A DNA stretch of 6,510 bases from Chitinophaga pinensis (GTDB lineage: Bacteria > Bacteroidota > Bacteroidia > Chitinophagales > Chitinophagaceae), in contig CAMCBE010000114.1 in NCBI GenBank assembly GCA_945872805.1, positions 1-6,510 on the forward strand, in the 5' to 3' direction. Positions 1 through 6,390 of the stretch are shown one piece after another (the first letter of the stretch is position 1; each line of letters starts with the position of its first letter). The notes under the pieces were generated by a model, which was given only the letters and a program-made list of their open reading frames with translations, was not told where the DNA came from and did not search any database. Both the position numbers and the translations under genes were made by a program.

Positions 1-6
1 AATCAA

Positions 7-354
7 ATGGATCATGATTTAGAAGTGTGGAAAGTATCACATGAATTGGTTATTAAAGTATATAAACTAGCAGAAAAGTTTCCTCGAATTGAACAATATG
101 GATTGCTAAGCCAGGTTAAACGAAGTGCATCAAGTATACCTTCTAATATAATCGAAGGACAAGCACGTCAGTACAAAAAAGAGTATGTTCAATTTTTATA
201 CATCGCTAAAGGTTCTCTGCAAGAAACTAATTATCATTTATTTCTTGCTAAGGATTTAGGATACATAAATCAACTTGAATATGATTTATTACATCAACAT
301 TGTTTAAGAATAAAATTTATGTTGATTAGACTAATACAGTCTATTCAGCGATGA
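7..354 (+). CDS. four-helix-bundle protein (S23 ribosomal / IVP-like family)
   Basis: This 115-residue protein is largely alpha-helical and has the hallmarks of the four-helix-bundle family first seen as proteins encoded in 23S rRNA intervening sequences. The visible motifs are DLEVWK near the N-terminus, YGLLSQVKRSASSIPSNIIEG in the middle (about residues 31-51, with the SIPSNI.EG signature), and FLYIAKGSLQET followed by LAKDLGY. Length is typical of the family. Relatives include Avd of diversity-generating retroelements, but no reverse transcriptase is in this window. The biochemical role of the stand-alone members is not established; nucleic-acid binding is suspected from the basic surface of known structures. 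The reading frame is open to the window edge (codons for N-Q precede the ATG), so the true start may lie upstream. The last three codons and the stop lie inside the first two units of a heptamer array. It converges on the minus-strand operon, with 67 bp between the stops. Confidence 0.9.
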   Translation: MDHDLEVWKVSHELVIKVYKLAEKFPRIEQYGLLSQVKRSASSIPSNIIEGQARQYKKEYVQFLYIAKGSLQETNYHLFLAKDLGYINQLEYDLLHQHCLRIKFMLIRLIQSIQR

Positions 355-421
355 GCGCTCAGCGTTAAGCGTCAAGCGCCCAGCGTTCAGCGCTAAGCGT
401 TAAGCGTCCAGCGCCAAGCGT
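345..421 (+). repeat. array of 11 in-phase heptamers, consensus YMAGCGY
   Basis: Eleven consecutive 7-bp units run without any phase slip from 345 to 421. Each unit keeps A at position 3 and GCG at positions 4-6. Position 1 is T or C, position 2 mostly A or C, and position 7 is T or C except for an A in the first unit. The array begins within the last codons of the four-helix-bundle gene and stops one base before the TAA stop codon (422-424) of the converging gene, so it fills the whole gap. It includes one perfect 10-bp palindrome (TGAGCGCTCA, 352-361). The units share one orientation, so the array as a whole does not look like an intrinsic terminator. Function unknown. Confidence 0.93.
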
Positions 422-2605
422 TTAATAAAAAAACACCTCATCCACAAACACCCAAGCTTTCTGGCCTTTCTCAGGATGCCAGCTGGGTAGTTTAGCGAGT
501 TGATGTACTTCTAGTTCAATGTAGTTGTATGTTCCGGGTTCAATGGAAACGATATAAGGGATGGAGGCATTTGGTCTTCTTGCACTTGGCACCTCTGGTG
601 AAGCGGTTCCAATTTGCTTTAAGTGCTTAGGGTCAGGACCTCCTTTGATGACTATTTTTCTGGGTGGAAAGGGATTGCCTCCAGAAGAGCTTGAGCCTGT
701 CATATCTGCGGTGCTTATGACAACTTTATTAATGGGTGTATTTTTTTTGAAATAGAAACCCGCCTTGAGTGGATTGTTGACGAATCCAAGCCAACTGGTA
801 TAGAGCTGATCTCCCGTCTGACTCAATCCCTTTTTTAAATCGATGAGAATCTTAATACCAAGTGGGCCACCTCTTGACGGTTCAGTTAAGAGCTTTGCAG
901 AATCTACAGAAATTCCTTTGCGATAGAAACTTATATCAGTTACCTCGCTGCTTATCCAACCCGGTGCAGTGGTTATGGCTTTTATTCGCAATAAATTCGT
1001 TGCTGGAATTGGGTTAGTAAAGACCTGTCCAGTGAGTGAATCGGGGGTTGTACCATCGGTAGTATACCTGATTTTAGCATTGGGCATTGGGTTTTTTAAT
1101 ACAATGTATTCCTCATTGTCTAAAATCATTTTGTCTTTATCTGCCGGCAATGGAACAGATAGTTGCAGTACTTCTGTTTTATTTGGTATATAACCAAGCT
1201 CCCAATGAATCGGTTTTGATTTGCTTTTTAGTGTGGTTAAATCAGCTTCGCTAATTTTTGAATTCCAGATGTATATGCTTTTCAGTGCAGGCATTTTTAG
1301 TAACGAACTAAGATCATCTGCTTTTATTGAGGTGCTCGCAACAGAGAGCTGCTCTAATTTTTTTAGTTCCGCTAATTCTGTTAGTCCCTTTCCTGTAATG
1401 GAGGTAGCGTTGAGGTTTAATTTTTCGAGGTTAGTAAACGAAGAGATGATAGGAAAAATTTGATCATCAGCCGGCATGCCCGACAAGCTTAATTCTACAA
1501 TTTGATCGCCAATGCTTTTGCATTCTTTCAACAGCTCCAGCGTGAATTTTTCTTGGAGGAAAAATGTTACCGAAAGAGCTGGACTATTAGCAGATAGTTG
1601 TCTAATGGTTCTAAATGGGGAATTTAATTTTTTAATGCTTGATGCAGAGGCCGCTTCAAACGCATATACTTTTTCTTCTTTTAGAGTAGGATCAGTCTCA
1701 ATGATTTTAGCGATGATTTTTTTCAGTGTATCTGTCTCTGCTAATGCATGATACGTTTTTTTCGCATTGGCTCCCGCCCTGATCCATTCAGCAAACAAAT
1801 GCATTTCAGCAGAAGACAATTGTGTTTTGCCTTTTGGGGGCATGTGGTTTTTGTCATCGAGGTCTAACAACATGCGTTGTATCATCAAGCTTTTTTCTGG
1901 ATCTCCTGAAACCCACATAGCGCCATTCTTACCGCCTTTGATCATGGAGGCGATGTCTTTCATGTTCAGTCCACCTTTCATTTTTTGATCATTATGGCAG
2001 TAAGCACATTTTGCCATGAGAACAGGTTGAACAGCGCCAGCAAATACGGTTGTTTTTTCAGTGAATGTTGGAATGACTACACCACTTTCTTTTTTCTCCT
2101 TGAACGCAAAAAAACCTTCACCATGCGTAAGTGTTCCTCCATAATGACTTCCAGTGATCGTAAGCATCAAGGTAGCGAGTAGGGAAGTGTTCCAAAATGC
2201 TAAACGGGATACAAATGCTTTGCGTAAATAGATGAGCGCATGACTAACGAAAGCAATAGCCACACCAAGCCATTTATGAAATTGAAGTGCTGCTGGCTCA
2301 TAACCACCACCGGCTGCCAATAAAAACCCTGCTAGTGCCGTTAGCGTAGCAATAATCGCTATATAATGAAGCACTAATTCAAAAAGTGAATTGAGGTCGG
2401 TATGTTCTTTTCTTCTTTGAACATAGAAGGAAAAAGGAATCAATAAGATAATAAGTGAAATGGGTAGGTGTAATATCAGGGGATGGAATCTACCAGCAAA
2501 CATCACATAAGGAGGTAGTACACTAACATCCACAAAACAGAACACAATTAAAAAAACCTGCAACACAATGATCAGGTTCGAGAGCACCGAAAGATGTCTT
2601 GACAT
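422..2605 (-). CDS. membrane-anchored multidomain c-type cytochrome, paralogue B (membrane bundle + PSD1-type cytochrome c + LRR + chitobiase C-terminal-like domain)
   Basis: The protein has 727 residues. The N-terminal ~155 residues form about five membrane helices (near 7-27, 37-60, 76-99, 108-127, 137-152), with an HPLILHLP motif like DUF2231-type membrane proteins. Basic loops (YVQRRK, LRKAFVSR) fit the positive-inside rule and put everything after helix 5 in the periplasm. Next is a planctomycete-type cytochrome c domain (about 185-285) with the heme site CAYCH (C200, C203, H204) and a likely distal Met in HMPP (M255). Residues ~365-465 hold leucine-rich repeats with a regular 24-residue period (393-416, 417-440, 441-464). 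Residues ~496-562 resemble the chitobiase/hexosaminidase C-terminal domain (YTTDGTTPDS). The remainder is beta-rich, possibly discoidin-like, and ends in DEVFFY. It is the last gene of the minus-strand operon and a paralogue of its upstream neighbour. The start is supported because both copies begin MSRHLSVLSN. Likely role: envelope electron transfer coupled to binding of an unknown partner. Confidence 0.9.
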   Translation of the reverse strand: MSRHLSVLSNLIIVLQVFLIVFCFVDVSVLPPYVMFAGRFHPLILHLPISLIILLIPFSFYVQRRKEHTDLNSLFELVLHYIAIIATLTALAGFLLAAGGGYEPAALQFHKWLGVAIAFVSHALIYLRKAFVSRLAFWNTSLLATLMLTITGSHYGGTLTHGEGFFAFKEKKESGVVIPTFTEKTTVFAGAVQPVLMAKCAYCHNDQKMKGGLNMKDIASMIKGGKNGAMWVSGDPEKSLMIQRMLLDLDDKNHMPPKGKTQLSSAEMHLFAEWIRAGANAKKTYHALAETDTLKKIIAKIIETDPTLKEEKVYAFEAASASSIKKLNSPFRTIRQLSANSPALSVTFFLQEKFTLELLKECKSIGDQIVELSLSGMPADDQIFPIISSFTNLEKLNLNATSITGKGLTELAELKKLEQLSVASTSIKADDLSSLLKMPALKSIYIWNSKISEADLTTLKSKSKPIHWELGYIPNKTEVLQLSVPLPADKDKMILDNEEYIVLKNPMPNAKIRYTTDGTTPDSLTGQVFTNPIPATNLLRIKAITTAPGWISSEVTDISFYRKGISVDSAKLLTEPSRGGPLGIKILIDLKKGLSQTGDQLYTSWLGFVNNPLKAGFYFKKNTPINKVVISTADMTGSSSSGGNPFPPRKIVIKGGPDPKHLKQIGTASPEVPSARRPNASIPYIVSIEPGTYNYIELEVHQLAKLPSWHPEKGQKAWVFVDEVFFY

Positions 2606-2745
2606 AATTATGGTTTAAAATGCTTGGCTGAACGCTTGGCGCTGACCGCTGAATTTTCGCTTGACGCTGACCGCTTAACGCTCTCAAGAGTTTGATACAC
2701 GCTGATACTTTAAACACCAGCGTCCAGCGCCAAGCGTCAAGCGCT
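2606..2745. repeat. intergenic spacer with two opposed blocks of decayed YMAGCGY heptamers
   Basis: The 138-bp gap between the paralogues is largely built of the same heptamer. On the plus strand, 2632-2652 and 2657-2684 read as the reverse complement (RCGCTKR-like: three units, a 4-bp interruption ATTT, then four units). An isolated unit is at 2699-2705, and 2717-2744 holds four perfect units in forward orientation. A further damaged unit pair lies at 2620-2631. The forward block ends on base 2744, the last base of the TAG stop codon (2744-2746) of the upstream paralogue. Bases 2632-2644 (ACGCTTGGCGCTG) are an exact 13-bp inverted complement of 2725-2737, giving a potential stem with an 80-nt loop. 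No convincing promoter of the Bacteroidota type (TTTG / TAnnTTTG) was seen reading into the downstream gene. Confidence 0.85.
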
Positions 2746-4909
2746 AATAAAAAAACACCTCATCCAAAAACACCCAACCCTTCTGCCCTTTTCCATTATG
2801 CCATTTGGGGAGTTTGGTGATATTGTCTGCCTCAATTTCGATATATCGATAGTTGCCCTTTGTAATAGAAACCGCAAGTGGAAGATTGATATTCACTTCG
2901 GGGTCTTTTTTAGGGATGCCAATGTTTAGTGTGCCAATAACTTTTGCATTAGCAGGTGAATCGCCACCTTTAATGATTATTCTTTCAGGAGGCAATGCAA
3001 AGGCACCGGAATTTTGCATCACGCTAAGTATGATTTGACTGATCGGCTTTCCTTGATTGAAATAAAATCCGGCTTTGAATGGATTATCTTGATATCCGAG
3101 TAAATTCATGAAAAGGTTTTCTGGAAAACCTTTCTTGCCGTCATTTAATGAGCGTGCACCTTTTGCTTTATACCTATCACTTGGGGGGGTAATCAATCTT
3201 GCAGAATCGAAATGCAATCCCTTTTCAAAAAATGTATTATTCGAGGAATTACTATTTGCCCAACCTTCACTGGTTGCAATGGCAATAATATGTACCATGC
3301 CGCTTAAGCTTAGTGGTTCAGTATATAGTTTACCATTGACTGAATCAGGTTCTGTTCCATCGAGGGTATAGCGTATTTGAACACCAGGGAGTGGATGTTT
3401 TAAAACAATATTATCTCCTTTGTCAAGAATGATTTTTTCAACATCAACAGGGAAGGGAGGAGTTAGCTTGAGTCGTTCAGCAGCATCTGGAACATAACCT
3501 AAGTCCCAAACAATCGCTGGATATTTTTTCTTCAATTCAGCGGCATCACCGATTGTTACTTTCGAATTCCAAAGGAATACTTTTTTTAAGGAAGGAATTT
3601 TGGTGAGAGCTTCCATGGTTGATTTGTCCACTTGTGTTGCGGCTAACGAAATTTGTTCTAAGTGTTTGTTCGCGTTTAATTCTCCTAATGTTTTTCCGGT
3701 AATGGCTGTGCCATTCAAATTTATTCGCTCAATGTTTTCAAAACTTGTCAATGCAGAAATTACATTATCATCAGCTGGCATATTGGAAAGGTTTACCTCT
3801 ACAATTTGAGTTTTTATGCTGCTGATTTCTTTTAACATGTTCGCATCGTATTTTTCTTTCAAATAAAATTTAACCACCAACGCGGGAGAATTCGCTGCAA
3901 CAGGAAGAATTCTTCTGAAGGGGGTATTTAATTCTTGAATTTTTGAATTCGATGCAGAGGCAAAGGCATACACTTTTTCTTCTTTTAAAACAGGTCTAGT
4001 CTCAATGATTTTAGTGATGATTTTTCTAAGTGTATCTGTTTGGGCTAGGGAGTGGTAGGTGGTTTTTGCATTAGCACCTGCTCTAATCCATTCAGCAAAC
4101 AAATGCATTTCTGCAGACGACAATTGTGTTTTGCCTTTTGGGGGCATGTGGTTTTTGTCATCGAGGTCTAACAACATGCGTTGTACCATCATACTTTTTT
4201 CTGGATCACCAGAAACCCACATGGCGCCATTCTTGCCGCCTTTGATCATGGAAGCAATGTCTTTCATATTCAATCCACCTTTCATTTTTTGATCATTGTG
4301 GCAGTAGGCACATTTTGCCATAAGAACAGGTTGAACAGCGCCAGCAAATACGGTTGTTTTTTTCGTGAATGTTGGGATGACTACGCCACTTTCTTTTTTA
4401 TCGTTGAACGCAAAAAATCCTTCACCATGTGTAAGTGTTCCACCATAATGACTACCAGCGATGGTTACGATTAAAGCACAAGCGAGTGCAGTATTCCAAA
4501 CCATAAAGCGCGATGCAAGTGCTTTTCGTAAATAGATGAGTGCGTGACTAACGAATGCAATAGTCACACCAAGCCATTTATGAAAACGAAGTGCTTCAGC
4601 ATCATAACCGCCACCTGCTGCGAGCAAGAAGCCTGCAAGGGCGGTTAGGGTAGCGATGAGGGCTACATAATGAAGCGTAAGCTCAAACAATGCATTGATA
4701 TCAACTTGTTCATTTCTTTTTTGAACATATAAAGAAAATGGAATCAATAGAATAATGAGCGTGATGGGTAAGTGCAATACCACCGGATGCAATTTGCCTA
4801 TAAATAAAATCGAATGCGGCAGTACACTAACATCCACAAAACAGAAAACAACTAAGAAAACCTGTAGCACTATGATTAGGTTCGAGAGCACCGAAAGATG
4901 TCTTGACAT
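2744..4909 (-). CDS. membrane-anchored multidomain c-type cytochrome, paralogue A (same architecture as its downstream neighbour)
   Basis: The protein has 721 residues and aligns without gaps to the downstream paralogue over about the first 570. It has five predicted membrane helices in the first ~152 residues (HPVVLHLP motif at 41-48). The heme site is CAYCH (C200, C203, H204) with likely axial Met in HMPP (M255). Leucine-rich repeats of 24 residues lie around 370-465. A chitobiase C-terminal-like domain occupies about 496-562 (YTLDGTEPDS), and a beta-rich tail ends in DEVFFY. Between residues 171 and 282 only three positions differ from the other copy (183, 240, 242), whereas the LRR and later domains are only about half identical by eye, and the tail has indels after ~570. 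The start lies 23 bp after the DUF1501 stop, which suggests co-transcription. The leader is AT-rich with no Shine-Dalgarno. Expected location: inner membrane with the cytochrome and binding domains in the periplasm. Substrate unknown. Confidence 0.9.
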   Translation of the reverse strand: MSRHLSVLSNLIIVLQVFLVVFCFVDVSVLPHSILFIGKLHPVVLHLPITLIILLIPFSLYVQKRNEQVDINALFELTLHYVALIATLTALAGFLLAAGGGYDAEALRFHKWLGVTIAFVSHALIYLRKALASRFMVWNTALACALIVTIAGSHYGGTLTHGEGFFAFNDKKESGVVIPTFTKKTTVFAGAVQPVLMAKCAYCHNDQKMKGGLNMKDIASMIKGGKNGAMWVSGDPEKSMMVQRMLLDLDDKNHMPPKGKTQLSSAEMHLFAEWIRAGANAKTTYHSLAQTDTLRKIITKIIETRPVLKEEKVYAFASASNSKIQELNTPFRRILPVAANSPALVVKFYLKEKYDANMLKEISSIKTQIVEVNLSNMPADDNVISALTSFENIERINLNGTAITGKTLGELNANKHLEQISLAATQVDKSTMEALTKIPSLKKVFLWNSKVTIGDAAELKKKYPAIVWDLGYVPDAAERLKLTPPFPVDVEKIILDKGDNIVLKHPLPGVQIRYTLDGTEPDSVNGKLYTEPLSLSGMVHIIAIATSEGWANSNSSNNTFFEKGLHFDSARLITPPSDRYKAKGARSLNDGKKGFPENLFMNLLGYQDNPFKAGFYFNQGKPISQIILSVMQNSGAFALPPERIIIKGGDSPANAKVIGTLNIGIPKKDPEVNINLPLAVSITKGNYRYIEIEADNITKLPKWHNGKGQKGWVFLDEVFFY

Positions 4910-4932
4910 AAATATAATTTCTTGAAAAAAAA

Positions 4933-6384
4933 CTAGGCGATGATTCCATTGACAACCTGACCTGCTACATCCGTAAGTCTGTATCGCCGTCCAAGATGCT
5001 TATATGTTAATTGTTCATGATTGATTCCCATGAGGTGTAAAACGGTTGCATGAAAATCATGAACACTTACAGGATCTCTTGTAATGTTGTATCCAAATTC
5101 ATCCGTTTCGCCATATACTGTACCTGGTTTGATTCCGCCACCTGCCATCCAAATACTAAAACATTTTGGATGGTGATCTCTACCATAATTGTCTTTATCA
5201 ATTTTACCTTGGCAATAGTTTGTTCTACCAAATTCTCCACCCCAGATTACCAATGTTTCATCCAATAATCCACGTTGCTTAAGATCTTTCACCAACGCGG
5301 CTGATGCACGATCCACATCTTCTGCTTGCATTGTCATATCATTCGCTAGGTTACCATGGGTATCCCATCCTTGATGATATAATTGAACAAAACGAACGCC
5401 AGATTCAGATAGCTTTCTCGCCAATAAACAATTCGCAGCATAGGTGCCTGGAACAAGGCAATCTGGTCCGTACATTTTGATTGTATTATCAGACTCTTTG
5501 CTTAAGTCTGTTAATTCAGGAACGGCACTCTGCATGCGATATGACATTTCATATTGCTTGATGCGGGTATTGATTTCAGGATCTCCAAAATTTTCAAATG
5601 CTTCTGAGTTGAATTTAGCTAGCTCATCGAGCATATCCCTACGGCTTTTTTTATCCTGACCTTCTGGATTGTTGAGGTATAAAACAGGATTCTCTCCGCT
5701 ACTAAATACTACCCCTTGGTGTACACTATCTAGAAATCCATTTGACCATAACTTCGAATACACACCTTGTCCATTTCCTCTACCTCTTGAAAGCAAAACA
5801 GTGTACGCGGGTAAGTTTGCATTTTCACTGCCTAAGCCATAACTCATCCATGCACCCATACTTGGTCTATTTCCTTGTTGAGAACCTGTTTGGAAAAAGG
5901 TTAGGGCAGGGTCATGGTTGATGGCCTCTGTATTCATTGTTTTAACGATACAAATGTCATCAGCGATAGATGCCATATTGGGAAACAATGAAGATATCCA
6001 CGCACCTGATTGTCCGTATTGCGAAAATCCAAATGTTGAACCAATCAATGGAAATTTATCTTGATTCGCTGTCATTCCTGTAAGACGTTGCCCCATCCGA
6101 ATAGATGCTGGAAGTTCTTCTCCATGCATTTTGTTAAGGAGTGGTTTATAGTCGAATGTCTCCAACTGTGAAGGAGCCCCATTTTGAAAAAGATATATAA
6201 TCCTTTTGGCTTTTGGAGCATATTGTGCTAACCCCAAAGGCAGTGATGAGGCATCGTTAGCACCAAATAATTGGTCTTTAAAAAGCAATGAGCCCAATGC
6301 GGCACTACCAAAACCCAAACCAGCTTTTGTAAGAAAATGCCTTCTGGTTACATTGAGTCTAAATTGTTTTTCTTGATTTTCCAT
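4933..6384 (-). CDS. DUF1501 family protein, Tat-exported, alkaline-phosphatase-like fold
   Basis: The protein has 483 residues from the ATG. A GTG one codon earlier (6385-6387) is an alternative start; the ATG is preferred, although no ribosome binding site decides it. The N-terminus is a twin-arginine signal: TRRHFLTK (R14, R15) followed by an apolar Ala/Gly-rich stretch to about residue 35. Family motifs follow in order: LFQNGAPSQLETFD (65-78), NHDPA (156-160), GWDTHGN (339-345), WGGEFGRTN (381-389), and GRDHHPKCFS (401-410) followed by AGGGIKPGTVYGETDEFG. DUF1501 is placed in the alkaline phosphatase-like clan, and H157, D341, H343, E384, D403, H404 and H405 are candidate metal ligands (inference). 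The enzymatic activity of the family is not established. Genes of this family are typically paired with DUF1549/DUF1553 cytochrome genes, matching the fragment upstream, whose stop is 6 bp before this ATG. Length is normal for the family and the gene looks intact. Confidence 0.92.
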   Translation of the reverse strand: MENQEKQFRLNVTRRHFLTKAGLGFGSAALGSLLFKDQLFGANDASSLPLGLAQYAPKAKRIIYLFQNGAPSQLETFDYKPLLNKMHGEELPASIRMGQRLTGMTANQDKFPLIGSTFGFSQYGQSGAWISSLFPNMASIADDICIVKTMNTEAINHDPALTFFQTGSQQGNRPSMGAWMSYGLGSENANLPAYTVLLSRGRGNGQGVYSKLWSNGFLDSVHQGVVFSSGENPVLYLNNPEGQDKKSRRDMLDELAKFNSEAFENFGDPEINTRIKQYEMSYRMQSAVPELTDLSKESDNTIKMYGPDCLVPGTYAANCLLARKLSESGVRFVQLYHQGWDTHGNLANDMTMQAEDVDRASAALVKDLKQRGLLDETLVIWGGEFGRTNYCQGKIDKDNYGRDHHPKCFSIWMAGGGIKPGTVYGETDEFGYNITRDPVSVHDFHATVLHLMGINHEQLTYKHLGRRYRLTDVAGQVVNGIIA

Positions 6385-6390
6385 CACGAT

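Larger units (their letters stand above)
403..4909 (-). repeat. tandem duplication of the multidomain cytochrome gene together with its 3' heptamers
   Basis: Two units of about 2.2 kb, 403-2605 and 2719-4909, are direct copies. Homology starts in the flanking heptamers: a 19-bp string AGCGTCCAGCGCCAAGCGT is identical at 403-421 and 2719-2737. It continues across the stop codons, where the second copy has one extra heptamer (2738-2744), and then through the whole gene to the start codon. Similarity is uneven. It is very high over the cytochrome segment, with a 67-bp perfect match at 1815-1881 versus 4119-4185, and at the first ~30 codons. It is much lower across the C-terminal half. Confidence 0.85.

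Noticed and set aside
7..354. Avd protein of a diversity-generating retroelement, or an intervening sequence inside a 23S rRNA gene
   Set aside because: No reverse transcriptase, template/variable repeat or rRNA sequence is seen in the window, although little sequence lies upstream of the gene to judge from.
345..421. CRISPR array
   Set aside because: Units are 7 bp, contiguous and without spacers; no cas genes are present.
2681..2710. Operator-like small palindrome (CTCTCAAGAG) and a nearby TGATAC direct repeat in the spacer
   Set aside because: Too short, with a 2-nt loop, and within decayed repeat sequence; no promoter elements accompany them.
2523..2717. A 64-codon minus-strand frame spanning the spacer and the start of the downstream cytochrome gene
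   Set aside because: It overlaps the well-supported start of the cytochrome gene in another frame, and its middle is only translated heptamer sequence; no family resemblance.
4059..4474. Plus-strand open frames opposite the cytochrome domains, with similar ones at 1767-2182
   Set aside because: They are antisense shadows; they recur in both copies only because the coding strands are near identical there.
4910..4935. Intrinsic terminator after the DUF1501 gene, from the T8 tract on the minus strand
   Set aside because: No stable GC-rich hairpin precedes the T tract, and the next gene starts only 23 bp later, so read-through is expected.
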